IMG/VR virus record: IMGVR_UViG_3300017782_004300
Span: 1 to 33,882 of that record
DNA: 33,882 nucleotides
DNA from: a virus
Strand: one strand, 5' to 3'
Below the pieces are notes generated by a model. The model was not told the DNA's origin, made no database searches, and saw only the letters and a program-made list of their open reading frames with translations. This document shows positions 20,899 to 28,858 of the stretch, piece by piece. How positions within the stretch are numbered: the stretch's first letter is position 1; each line of letters opens with the position of its first letter. Made by a program: the position numbers and the translations under genes.

Positions 20899-22249
20899 TT
20901 TCTTTCTCCAACTTTCTTAATATTAATTTCTCTTGTTGTTCTATTCTTGTGTCACTTTTTAGACCAATCTCTTTTGTCAAATCGTGAACTTGTTTCCATC
21001 TTTCATATCTTTTTCTATATGTAAGTTCACCATCTTTTGTCCAACTTTTCCATAACTGAACATCACCATGCCATAGATCTTTATTCTCAAAAATTTCTGT
21101 GTCTGGCATTAGCATTGCAATATTACATCTTACCTCAACGTTATATTTATACGGTTCAGATCTTTTTAATAGTTCTAAAGTATCACTGAAATCTTCTTCA
21201 GTCTCTGTGGGATATCCAACTATTAACAAATACAACATATCTATTTTTCTTTTACCTAGTGCTTCAACACTTTCGTACATATCTTTATTTGTAAATTTTT
21301 TCTTCATGTGCCATCTTACGGTGTCACTTCCACTTTCAATTCCTATCCACAATCCTTTACATCCACTAGCAGCGAGATTATCCCAATCTTCTTCTCTCAT
21401 TCCACTTCTAAAAATAAATTGTCCTCTCCATTCAATTGGCAGGTTTGCATCCGCAAGTTCTTTACAGAATACTCTAAACTCTTTCAATGAACCATTTACA
21501 AGACTGTCACTAAAATGAAACTTCTTTATACCATATGTTTTATATTGGTGTATCATTTCATCTGCAACTTCTTTGCCTGGCCTAAATCTGTACTTTTTCC
21601 AGTTGACATGCACATCACAAAACGTACACTGTCTTACACATCCTCTACTACCAGTAACAATTAAAGTTGGTTTGGAGTATTCGTCAAAATTAATATCACT
21701 GTAATCTGGAATAGGTAAGTTTGATATGTCATTCATTTGTGGAAAATTGTAGTCTTGACCTCTAAGTAAGGCTGGTAGAGATAAGTCTCCTTCACCGTTT
21801 ACAACATAATCTGTTAGGTTTGTTTGTAACATTTCATCTGAAAATGTTCTGGTAATCGTAGATAAGTCAGTGTGGTTATCTACCATTCCATTACCACCTA
21901 TTATAATTTTTTTCTCTGGATATTTTTTTCTAACTCTTTTTAAAAACAACCTTGTAAATATTTGACTGTTTAGGGTAAAGACGCTTGCACCTATATGAGA
22001 GTATCCTTCAAAAGATTCTATATAATCATCAATAAAATATTGATAATCATTTATGTAGTCTTCGCCAGTTTCGCACCAATGTACCGCGTCCTTTCCAAAC
22101 CTTGTCAAGAACGCATGATTTAAATCAAAGCAAGTACTTTTTATATTCTCTCGATTCAAAACACCTTTTAGAAAAACAATACTTGGTGCAGGATGCCAGT
22201 AATTCTGACTAGGCATTGATACAAGAGCAACGTTTAAATCATCTGCCAT
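20873..22249 (-). CDS. B12-binding-domain-type radical SAM protein
   Basis: 458 aa from ATG 22249 (a GTG at 22273 would add eight residues). N-terminal Rossmann-like cobalamin-binding-type domain ('NVALVSMPSQNYWHPAPS', 'YSHIGASVFTLNSQIFTRL', 'KKIIIGGNGMVDNH'), lacking a clear DxHxxG motif. The radical SAM core follows with 'GSRGCVRQCTFCDVH' (Cys204, Cys208, Cys211, CX3CX2C) and 'GLWIGIESGSDTVR'. These enzymes do radical methylations, C-C bond changes or ring formation on lipids, sugars and peptides. Substrate unknown. It sits between 2OG enzymes in one operon, arguing for a multistep pathway. Confidence 0.9.
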   Translation of the reverse strand: MADDLNVALVSMPSQNYWHPAPSIVFLKGVLNRENIKSTCFDLNHAFLTRFGKDAVHWCETGEDYINDYQYFIDDYIESFEGYSHIGASVFTLNSQIFTRLFLKRVRKKYPEKKIIIGGNGMVDNHTDLSTITRTFSDEMLQTNLTDYVVNGEGDLSLPALLRGQDYNFPQMNDISNLPIPDYSDINFDEYSKPTLIVTGSRGCVRQCTFCDVHVNWKKYRFRPGKEVADEMIHQYKTYGIKKFHFSDSLVNGSLKEFRVFCKELADANLPIEWRGQFIFRSGMREEDWDNLAASGCKGLWIGIESGSDTVRWHMKKKFTNKDMYESVEALGKRKIDMLYLLIVGYPTETEEDFSDTLELLKRSEPYKYNVEVRCNIAMLMPDTEIFENKDLWHGDVQLWKSWTKDGELTYRKRYERWKQVHDLTKEIGLKSDTRIEQQEKLILRKLEKENELLVNNL

Positions 22250-23040
22250 GGTTGATATAAAGTCTTTCTCCACAATAATCTTTCTTCTTCTGTTGTAATT
22301 GTTCCTCTATAGTGTACATTTATCCAGTTGTCAAGGATTAATAAATCCCCAACTTGCCACTTGTGAACATATAGGTATTTATCCTTTAACATGTCAGAAA
22401 ACCACTCATTTATCTCTTCAGGTAATACTAAATCTCTATTAGGTTTCTGTATTGCCATTGTAAAACTAAATCGTGGTGCAGGTACACCTTCATCTTGTTG
22501 TAAACCATATGTATCGCCTGGAACAGGCATTGCACCCCAGTAGAAACTCTCTTTCTTTGTGATTGGGTGTATCTTAACAAATGAACTCCAAAACGGTTGA
22601 CATCCACCTTTGTAACATTGTGTTAAAACTTTTAATGATCTAAAATATTCTTTTTCCTTTTCTGGGAGATCTTCAAACCAGTCAGTGATATTCAACATTG
22701 CTAAAGAACCATCTTCTGGATCTGGTATTTTTACCGCATAAAATGCTCTCAGTGGAAACTTATATTTTTCGTGCCATGGATTATCGGCGTGCCAAGGAAT
22801 ACTCATTTTTCCAAATCTTGTATTACTAGACCAGTTGACTATTTCATTTTCATCAACTGTTTCTCTATGGATTTTGTGTGTTTCAACTGACCAAGGTTTT
22901 GTGATAGATGAACAGAAATCATAAAATTCATCTCTGTTTAAATCTAAACCTCTCTGAACCCAATAACCATCTCTACGAGATGATTCAAGAATCTCTTGTG
23001 GTGTACTTGAAATGTGGGTCAACCCAACTCTCCTCAACAT
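22234..23040 (-). CDS. TauD/TfdA-family 2OG-Fe(II) dioxygenase
   Basis: 268 aa. Iron ligands His84 and Asp86 in 'IPWHADNPWH', distal His in 'GDLLILDNWINVHYRG', and the 2OG-binding Arg in 'RLLWRKTLYQ'. 'PPEDGSLAMLNITDWFEDLP' is the family's mid block. It groups with SyrP/clavaminate-synthase-like members, which hydroxylate amino acids or small molecules in natural-product pathways. An intact triad suggests activity. It overlaps both neighbours. Confidence 0.88.
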   Translation of the reverse strand: MLRRVGLTHISSTPQEILESSRRDGYWVQRGLDLNRDEFYDFCSSITKPWSVETHKIHRETVDENEIVNWSSNTRFGKMSIPWHADNPWHEKYKFPLRAFYAVKIPDPEDGSLAMLNITDWFEDLPEKEKEYFRSLKVLTQCYKGGCQPFWSSFVKIHPITKKESFYWGAMPVPGDTYGLQQDEGVPAPRFSFTMAIQKPNRDLVLPEEINEWFSDMLKDKYLYVHKWQVGDLLILDNWINVHYRGTITTEEERLLWRKTLYQPWQMI

Positions 23041-23668
23041 AATTTGGTCTAGACAATTTCATTTTGTATGGTGAATTTTTTATTAAATTTAAATATTTGT
23101 TGGTTGGTTTTCCATCCCAAGGACTTCCCACACACAAAGTTATTTTTTCCTGATCACTTGGGTCTAGACTATGGACATGACTTCCATCTAATACGTAACT
23201 GTCATAACAGTCTGGGACATAAATTTTATTACTATCTTTATCTAAAAAATATAACTTATCTATATTTCCATTTAGTACAAGTCTATATTTGTGTTGACGT
23301 GTTCCTATCTCATCGGCCTTTGTATCCATGTGAACATTAAGACCTAAGTTTGCTTTAGTTCTCAATACGTTTAATCTACCTACAGGATTCATCCATGAAA
23401 ATATCTTTTTTTCAAATATCTTTATGCTATTTTTTAAAAACCCTTCAACGTCTGTATATTTAAAATCTCCTTTAGATGTGTCACCAACTTTTTCTCTCTG
23501 TCCTCTTACACCACCACCATTGTAGACTGGTAATATCCTACATCCTCTGAATTCATTACCTTGGTAATACTTATCGGGTACATTCAAAATTTCATTTAAT
23601 ATAATTTTTTTTTCTTCCTGTGTGATGCCAATATCAATTGCACAGAATGTGAAGTTCATAAAATTCAT
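22985..23668 (-). CDS. 2OG-Fe(II) oxygenase-like protein (AspH/cupin type)
   Basis: 227 aa from ATG 23668 (TAATG with the upstream gene). Ligands: 'LNVHMDTKADE' (His113, Asp115), 'YVLDGSHVHSLDPS' (distal His), and 'KITLCVGSPWDG' in place of the usual Arg strand. 'TRQHKYRLVLNG' between them fits the facial triad fold. The fold assignment is by motif spacing. The first 100 residues ('RILPVYNGGGVRGQ') have no match known to me. Confidence 0.68.
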   Translation of the reverse strand: MNFMNFTFCAIDIGITQEEKKIILNEILNVPDKYYQGNEFRGCRILPVYNGGGVRGQREKVGDTSKGDFKYTDVEGFLKNSIKIFEKKIFSWMNPVGRLNVLRTKANLGLNVHMDTKADEIGTRQHKYRLVLNGNIDKLYFLDKDSNKIYVPDCYDSYVLDGSHVHSLDPSDQEKITLCVGSPWDGKPTNKYLNLIKNSPYKMKLSRPNYVEESWVDPHFKYTTRDS

Positions 23669-24309
23669 TACCATCTCTTATTAGCATCATGATCATCTTG
23701 TGACCAAGGGACTCCGTTATCAAATAGTTTAAACCTTTTACCTTGTTCATAGTGAGATACCAATTGTTCCCAAGGTACAACTGTCATATGGGTTTTCAAA
23801 ATAAGACGTTCTGTAGATTCATCATTAAATACTCCATGCGGTTTGTTTACATTTAAAAAGCAAGGATTTTTATACTCATGCCTTGTCAGTTCTGTCACAT
23901 CATCTTTAAACAAAGCGATTTCTGTTTTACCTTTCAGAGGTATATTAAATGCACTCAATGCTAGTAGATTCATGTTTACGTGCGGCATGAAAAATCCACC
24001 AGGCGGTTGACCTAAAAATGTAAATCTTATAACATGTTTTATTTGTTCCCAGTCAATATAGACTTCACATTTTTCTGCTATATTTTTTACCCTGTCGTAT
24101 ATGCCTCTCCATACTTTCATGTTGCAATCATAACATACATGATACACTAACTGATTATCAGATTCTCTACCCACCCCATCTGTTTTTAGTTCGTCCCACT
24201 TAGGTCTAATTTTTTTGTCAAAGTAATCTAAAAGTTCTTTTCTTTCTTCAGGAGCATCTTTCCCAGCCTCTGCAAATCTATCTTCATACCTATATCTTAG
24301 TTTACTCAT
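23668..24309 (-). CDS. AspH-like oxygenase-fold protein with HxN in place of HxD
   Basis: 213 aa. 'FFMPHVNMNLLALSAFNIPL' aligns with the His-x-Asp...NIPL block, but Asn112 stands where Asp or Glu should bind iron (His110). The distal His158 in 'NVNKPHGVFN' and the later 'ERLILKTHM' are present. Loss of the acidic ligand would leave an open iron site, as in 2OG halogenases (which use Gly or Ala), or remove activity. Trp/Tyr-rich; four conserved-looking cysteines lie in 'HVCYDCN' and elsewhere. Confidence 0.68.
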   Translation of the reverse strand: MSKLRYRYEDRFAEAGKDAPEERKELLDYFDKKIRPKWDELKTDGVGRESDNQLVYHVCYDCNMKVWRGIYDRVKNIAEKCEVYIDWEQIKHVIRFTFLGQPPGGFFMPHVNMNLLALSAFNIPLKGKTEIALFKDDVTELTRHEYKNPCFLNVNKPHGVFNDESTERLILKTHMTVVPWEQLVSHYEQGKRFKLFDNGVPWSQDDHDANKRW

Positions 24310-25154
24310 CTAAACAATCTCCTGTAATCAAATGACAGTCTGTATAACAATCTCTCTCCTTGAACTTCATTTCTCTTATGTATACTATGAAATTGATCCA
24401 TAAAAATAAAATCTCCAGTCTGCCAGTCATCATGATGATATATGTATTTTTCTTGGAATACATGTTTAAGTAAATAATCTTTTAACCACTCTTGATCTAG
24501 TTTTGTACCGTTCTTTCTCCACATATTTTTGATGTAATGAAACGTAAAATACAATCCCTTTTCACCAGTCCACGGATGAGTATACACTAAACTTTTATTT
24601 ACCCCATCTACAAAATCTGGGTGTTGTTCGAATATAACTAACTCTTTATCATCTTTCTCTAAATCATAAAAAGTATTGTTCTCAAATTTAAATAGACATT
24701 CAACATCATCTACAATTTCTTTTATATCTTCGGGTAGATCGATGTATGCTTGTCTTGTATCACAAAAACTTGTAACACTATTCAATCCAGGCTTTACACA
24801 GTAAAGAGCAACGCATGACTCTTTACCACTCGGTCTACCGTTCCCATTACTATGCCAATCCAATTCTTTATCGGCAAACAAACCAGTTTTCTCTCCATGT
24901 TCGTCTCTCTCATTTGTAACTCTAAACAATCCAGGCACAGTGTCATGCATAAAAAATTGTTTTGGTTTCATACAATGACCAAAAGTTTCACAGACTTCTA
25001 AAACTTTTTGATCAGTTAAACTTTGATTTCTAACTAGTATAATATTATCAATCGGTATTCTTTTACCAAATTCTTTTATTTCTTCCTTTGACATTCTGTT
25101 AAAGTCAAGTTCATATTCAGAACCAATACCAGAAAGATTATTCACCTTTTTCAT
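24306..25154 (-). CDS. TauD-family 2OG oxygenase-like protein with HxN
   Basis: 282 aa. The TauD layout is clear: 'IPIDNIILVRNQSLT' at the start, 'LDWHSNGNGRPSGKES' (His101, Asn103 instead of Asp), 'PGLNSVTSFCDTRQAYIDLPEDI' as the mid block, and 'GDFIFMDQFHSIHKRNEVQ' with the distal His, then Arg in 'RLLYRLSFDYR'. Only the acidic ligand is changed. This is the second HxN protein in the operon, immediately upstream of the first, and a 4-base overlap (ATGA) links them. Confidence 0.85.
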   Translation of the reverse strand: MKKVNNLSGIGSEYELDFNRMSKEEIKEFGKRIPIDNIILVRNQSLTDQKVLEVCETFGHCMKPKQFFMHDTVPGLFRVTNERDEHGEKTGLFADKELDWHSNGNGRPSGKESCVALYCVKPGLNSVTSFCDTRQAYIDLPEDIKEIVDDVECLFKFENNTFYDLEKDDKELVIFEQHPDFVDGVNKSLVYTHPWTGEKGLYFTFHYIKNMWRKNGTKLDQEWLKDYLLKHVFQEKYIYHHDDWQTGDFIFMDQFHSIHKRNEVQGERLLYRLSFDYRRLFR

Positions 25155-25792
25155 TATAACATAATTCCTTTACTTAATTTTAGATCATCAAAGTGAAAAC
25201 CAAAGATTGCAACTCTTCTAATTCTAGAATCATTTTCAACTGTATGCATCCACCCAGTGTTTATAAACCATAATTCTTTAGGTTTCATTTCAAATGATTT
25301 TACGCCTTCTCTATCTTTAAATAAAAACTTGCTACTATTTTCATTTAAACATATCTGTGCCCTACATATAACACTTGTGTCTGCGTCTATATGCCAATTA
25401 AGTGAATGATTAGGTTGCATTTCACTCAATCTAAATCTATAAACATTTTTAAACCAAGTAGATAATTCTTTGGATGGTGTGTTATCAATCCAGTGTGAGT
25501 AAAGATATTCATCAGTTACGTTCACTTCGTTTGTAGGATTTTTTTGTAGTATAACCTGTCGGTATTTGTTGGCAACATTAAATACATTTTCGTAGTCACA
25601 TCCTTTACTAATACCATAGTTGTCTGTGCCAATATCACTTTGATCATTACTATCCAAATAAGAATTTAAATAATTATATAATTCATCAGAAACTTCTCCA
25701 AGTTTTTTAAACACAACCAGTTTGTTTCTTTTAGGCCCTGTACCATTAACACGTTGTCTTTTTGTTTGTTCTATCAAACATTTTTCTGCCAT
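25154..25792 (-). CDS. 2OG-Fe(II) oxygenase (AspH type)
   Basis: 212 aa. 'SLNWHIDADTSVICRAQICLNE' (His134, Asp136) with the Arg, then 'FEMKPKELWFINTGWMHTVEND' with distal His183, and 'RIRRVAIFGF' with the 2OG-binding Arg. This is a complete aspartyl/asparaginyl beta-hydroxylase-like triad. The N-terminus is basic. Overlaps the GNAT-like gene by 19 bases and shares a TAATG with the downstream TauD-like gene. Confidence 0.82.
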   Translation of the reverse strand: MAEKCLIEQTKRQRVNGTGPKRNKLVVFKKLGEVSDELYNYLNSYLDSNDQSDIGTDNYGISKGCDYENVFNVANKYRQVILQKNPTNEVNVTDEYLYSHWIDNTPSKELSTWFKNVYRFRLSEMQPNHSLNWHIDADTSVICRAQICLNENSSKFLFKDREGVKSFEMKPKELWFINTGWMHTVENDSRIRRVAIFGFHFDDLKLSKGIML

Positions 25793-26337
25793 TTAAACTT
25801 CCATTCATCAATTGTCATTTTAGGTAGTTTTAGTTCCGCACCTTTATATATTACGCTTTGCCAACAGTTAGAATTATTAGAACTACAGGTTTGAATCATG
25901 TCTGGGTGTAGTTCCCAACCATTACCTAACTTTTGTGAATACCTATACAGTGCTTGTCTTCTTTTTAAATCTTGCATAGAAATAAAAATAGTTTTATAAG
26001 ACCCAATATGTTGAATTTGAGATAAAAACAAGTAAGTTGATGGACTGCTTACTTCATCATACTTCGGTAACAACTGTCTTCTATATTTAGGATAGATGTA
26101 TGTCCTTGTCAACAACCTAAAACATTTAGGATAGTATTCTTGAATTGTAGCAAATGCTACGAGTTCATCATTATCTACAAGAAAAAACCATTCTCCAAAC
26201 TTTTGATCATATTTTTTAAGTAACATATTAAACCAACTATGGTTTCTTTTGTCACCTATAAAATTCTTTTCATTTAAAATTTTTAATTCGTCTAGGAAGT
26301 TTTCTTTCCCAAATTCATTTAACGAGATTACTTTCAT
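25774..26337 (-). CDS. GNAT-like acyltransferase
   Basis: 187 aa. Central 'GEWFFLVDNDELVAFATIQ' (beta strands 2-4) and 'LLTRTYIYPKYRRQLL' (the strand-turn preceding the acyl-CoA pyrophosphate loop) follow the GNAT pattern, although the R/Q-x-x-G-x-G/A loop is degenerate. It would N-acylate an amine. With a desaturase next door, a lipid-derived acyl donor is conceivable (inference). The C-terminal region has 'WQSVIYKGAEL'. Confidence 0.62.
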   Translation of the reverse strand: MKVISLNEFGKENFLDELKILNEKNFIGDKRNHSWFNMLLKKYDQKFGEWFFLVDNDELVAFATIQEYYPKCFRLLTRTYIYPKYRRQLLPKYDEVSSPSTYLFLSQIQHIGSYKTIFISMQDLKRRQALYRYSQKLGNGWELHPDMIQTCSSNNSNCWQSVIYKGAELKLPKMTIDEWKFKWQKNV

Positions 26338-27046
26338 TCTTTATCAATCTAATAAAAATAGCAGTTGGATCAAACTGCCACCATCGTCTTCCTATTTTAT
26401 AATTTCTACTATCCTCATGATGATTTAAATGCCATCCCTCACCTGCAGTCAATATATTACCTATTATTGTATTGTTAGGTCTACCATCTTTATGTCCCAG
26501 TGTATTTAATATACTGTACCCATGAAATGCTAAGACTACTGGCCATGCATACGCAAAGATTAATAGTAAAGGATGTATTAAAAGTAAAGTCAGAACTACA
26601 ATAAAATTTAATTTAAAATAATTATTGTAAAACCACTTCACAACCTTGTTGGATATTAGATCTTTTATATATTTTCTTTCAATCACTGCATCATATCCCC
26701 ATACGTTTGTGTACACTTTCCAAAACCCTTTGAATTTAAAACTGTGAGGATCTTCCTCAGTGTCACTATGAGAGTGGTGTTTTCTGTGAGATCCAACCCA
26801 AGATAAGACAGGGCCTGCCCCACTAAACATTCCTAAAAAATTAACTATAGGTTCATAAAGTTTAGATGTTTCGAAAGACTTGTGACTGTAGTATCTGTGA
26901 TATCCACCACTAATTGATACTATCGCAATAAGTTGCCACCACAAAAATCCTAAAAGAAACATCCACCACTCACCATATATAAACGCAGGTATCATCATGA
27001 TATGACAGAATAAATGATTTAATAATAATTTTGTTGTACTTAACAT
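26315..27046 (-). CDS. Membrane fatty-acid desaturase (acyl-lipid/acyl-CoA delta-9 type)
   Basis: 243 aa, shorter than typical (about 300) but with all three histidine boxes: HRYYSH (50-55), HRKHH (87-91) and HLNHH (206-210). Hydrophobic segments surround them ('MLLLGFLWWQLIAIVSISG', 'LNFIVVLTLLLIHPLLLIFAYA'). The di-iron enzyme inserts a double bond into membrane acyl chains. Lipid desaturases are known from cyanophages. It is the first gene of the minus-strand operon. A consensus promoter was not found in front of it. Confidence 0.93.
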   Translation of the reverse strand: MLSTTKLLLNHLFCHIMMIPAFIYGEWWMFLLGFLWWQLIAIVSISGGYHRYYSHKSFETSKLYEPIVNFLGMFSGAGPVLSWVGSHRKHHSHSDTEEDPHSFKFKGFWKVYTNVWGYDAVIERKYIKDLISNKVVKWFYNNYFKLNFIVVLTLLLIHPLLLIFAYAWPVVLAFHGYSILNTLGHKDGRPNNTIIGNILTAGEGWHLNHHEDSRNYKIGRRWWQFDPTAIFIRLIKNESNLVK

Positions 27047-27053
27047 TTTCCGC

Positions 27054-27082
27054 TTGACAACTCCATATTGTTGTGGTACTAT
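27054..27082 (+). promoter_or_regulatory. Extended -10 promoter for the deoxyribonucleotidase gene
   Basis: TTGACA (27054-27059), 17 nt ending TGG, TACTAT (27077-27082). It lies in the short divergent interval after the desaturase start. The leader has AGAGAGG before ATG 27107. Confidence 0.82.
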
Positions 27083-27106
27083 TATCTTGTATTTAGAGAG
27101 GTTATT

Positions 27107-27550
27107 ATGAAGAAAATTGTTTATGTCGATATGGATGGAGTCTTGGTTGATTTCAATTCTGGTATCGATTCTCTGACGTTTCCAGAACAGTTAGAGTACG
27201 AAGGACGATATGATAAAGTCCCTGACATCTTTTCAAAGATGGAACCCATGCCTGGCGCAATCGATGCTTTCAAAAAGTTATCAGAAAAATATGATGTGTA
27301 CATATTGTCAACTGCACCATGGGGCAATGCTTCTGCTTGGAGTGACAAGTATGAATGGGTTGAAGGAAACTTAGGTGAGGCTGCAGTTAAAAGGTTAATA
27401 TTGTCTCACAACAAACATCTAAACATGGGTGATTACCTTATTGACGATAGGACTGCAAATGGTGCAGGACAGTTCCAAGGTGAACATATACATTTTGGTA
27501 AAGGAGAGTTCCCTGATTGGAAAAGCGTTTTAACTTACTTGGAGGCGTGA
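27107..27550 (+). CDS. 5'(3')-deoxyribonucleotidase (HAD, NT5C type)
   Basis: 147 aa. HAD motif I 'VDMDGVLVDFNSG' at the N-terminus; 'EPMPGAIDAFKKLSEKYDVYILSTAPWGN' (motif II Ser/Thr with the typical 'ST-P'), 'RLILSHNKHLNMGDYLIDDRTANGAG' (motifs III and IV, D-D-R). This matches NT5C nucleotidases, which dephosphorylate dNMPs. Start at ATG 27107, with AGAGAGG seven to twelve bases upstream; a longer in-frame version would run into the promoter. A dNMP phosphatase may balance ThyX and MazG output. Confidence 0.9.
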   Translation: MKKIVYVDMDGVLVDFNSGIDSLTFPEQLEYEGRYDKVPDIFSKMEPMPGAIDAFKKLSEKYDVYILSTAPWGNASAWSDKYEWVEGNLGEAAVKRLILSHNKHLNMGDYLIDDRTANGAGQFQGEHIHFGKGEFPDWKSVLTYLEA

Positions 27551-27699
27551 TGGAAACCGAATCATTATCAAAACGTGCATCAAGACTCATGAAGAGTAAA
27601 ACTGCACGTGCAAAACGTAGTATAGTAAAAAAGATTCGTGAAACTAGAATTATGAATAAGTGGGCAAAAAAACGAAGAGAAAGGAAAAAAAGTACTTGA
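27550..27699 (+). CDS. 49-aa basic protein
   Basis: ATG 27550 overlaps the previous stop (TGATG) with GGAGG upstream. Nearly half the residues are Lys or Arg ('KRASRLMKSKTARAKRSIVKK', ending KKRRERKKST). It is probably a nucleic-acid-binding protein. Its stop (27697-27699) lies inside the -35 of the next promoter. Confidence 0.65.
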   Translation: METESLSKRASRLMKSKTARAKRSIVKKIRETRIMNKWAKKRRERKKST

Positions 27700-27724
27700 C
27701 ACAAAACTAACTTTATGATATAAT
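27696..27724 (+). promoter_or_regulatory. Consensus extended -10 promoter for the ParB-like gene
   Basis: TTGACA (27696-27701), 17 nt ending TGA, TATAAT (27719-27724): perfect at every position. The leader is about 78 nt and includes a small GAAAC-CGA-GTTTC hairpin (27734-27746), longer than the other leaders in this window. Confidence 0.9.
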
Positions 27725-27808
27725 ATTATCATTGAAACCGAGTTTCGAATACAGTGCGTAAGCAAAAGAAACTCTTAATTGAAAATGACAAACAAGGAGC
27801 GTAAGCTA

Positions 27809-28759
27809 ATGTCAAATTATATAGAAGCAAGGCAACCATCCGCAAAGGGAATGCGTGTAATTTCAATCAAGCGTGTACCTATGAATTTAATTGTATCTAA
27901 TAAGGATACTCATGATAACAAGGCACGTTTTAAGGGACTGAGTAACGTAAAGGTTTCTGAGTACGCCGCTTTAATTGTAAATGGAAATTATTGTCCAGAA
28001 TATTATATTCCGCCTGTAGTAGTAAAGGAAGGAAATAAGTATCGTTTAATTGCTGGTGGTCATAGACATCAGGGTCACGTTGAAGCTGGTGCAACACATT
28101 TTTATTGTGCTGTCGTAGAGTTTTATGATTATGAAGAAAAGTCTGCCGCGTATTGGGAGAGGACTTACCAAGGCACAGAGAACAAGCGTGATGAGTATGA
28201 AGTGGCAAAGAACAATCGTACTACGGAAGATACTGTGTCAGTTATTGTTTCCATGGTCGTAGAAAATATTATCGGTGATGATGAAGAGTCTATCAAGGCT
28301 GCAATCGAAGATCAGGGTTATGGTAGGAAGTCTGATACTGGAAAGAATATTTTCTTTGCAGTCATGCATAAGATCGGTAATTCATTAGGTGTACCAAGGA
28401 TTCTTACTGCAAACGAAGCAAAGCTTGAAGCATTGCAGTTAGAAGATCCTAACACAAAGGTTATTGCTCGCCTCATGAAGGACAACAGTGGTAAGGATGC
28501 AGATTATGATAAGCGTCTTATTACAAAGATCGTCAACGAAATGGGTTACCATGACCAAAATATTCAGGCATTGATTCACTTCACTGCAATGAGTGCAGAA
28601 GAAATTCTTTTAGCACGTGGTGTCAAGCGTGGTCTTTTAGAACGTGAGTTTAATACTTATGTGAAGCCTTTCTATGACTATTGGACATCTGGAGAAATGA
28701 ATAAGCGTGTATCTTTAGGATTTTTTCAGCAGTTAGAAAAGGATTGCGTTGTTCACTAA
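27809..28759 (+). CDS. ParB/sulfiredoxin-fold domain protein
   Basis: 316 aa from ATG 27809 (AAGGAG nine bases upstream; 27785 lacks one). The N-terminal third has the ParB-like core: 'YIPPVVVKEGNKYRLIAGGHRHQGHVEAGATHFYCAVVEF', with 'GGHRHQGHVEAG' in the place of the GxRRxxA motif. The middle is acidic ('NIIGDDEESIKAAIEDQG') and the C-terminus helical. In phages such domains occur in nucleases, in CTP-binding switches and in proteins that modulate host transcription or DNA. The exact activity here is unknown. Confidence 0.78.
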   Translation: MSNYIEARQPSAKGMRVISIKRVPMNLIVSNKDTHDNKARFKGLSNVKVSEYAALIVNGNYCPEYYIPPVVVKEGNKYRLIAGGHRHQGHVEAGATHFYCAVVEFYDYEEKSAAYWERTYQGTENKRDEYEVAKNNRTTEDTVSVIVSMVVENIIGDDEESIKAAIEDQGYGRKSDTGKNIFFAVMHKIGNSLGVPRILTANEAKLEALQLEDPNTKVIARLMKDNSGKDADYDKRLITKIVNEMGYHDQNIQALIHFTAMSAEEILLARGVKRGLLEREFNTYVKPFYDYWTSGEMNKRVSLGFFQQLEKDCVVH

Positions 28760-28787
28760 AAAAATATAAAATAATTTAAATAAATTA

Positions 28788-28816
28788 AAAAAGGGGGTTG
28801 ACAAGACCTCCTTTTT
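28788..28816 (+). terminator. Intrinsic terminator with the next -35 box in its loop (copy 2)
   Basis: AAAAAGGGGGT (28788-28798) pairs with ACCTCCTTTTT (28806-28816), an 11-bp stem with one G-T wobble and a 7-nt loop (TGACAAG); the T run is 28812-28816. It ends the ParB-like transcript and holds most of TTGACA. Copy 1 is at 17180-17205; the two share about 30 bases of near-identity. Confidence 0.85.
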
Positions 28817-28826
28817 ATGTTATAGT
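28798..28826 (+). promoter_or_regulatory. Promoter overlapping a terminator, for the DUF932 operon
   Basis: TTGACA (28798-28803), 17 nt ending TGT, TATAGT (28821-28826). AGAGGAG at about 28846-28852 is the ribosome binding site before ATG 28859. Confidence 0.84.
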
Positions 28827-28858
28827 TATTATGTTGTTAAGTTAAGAGGAGATATAAC

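Noticed and set aside
21144-21151. TATAAATA on the minus strand inside the radical SAM gene
   Set aside because: Intragenic and about 250 bases before the next start in a fully overlapping operon; probably chance.
27047-27106. A promoter for the minus-strand desaturase operon
   Set aside because: No TTGACA/TATAAT pair or late box could be read on the minus strand here; the promoter, if any, is of another type.
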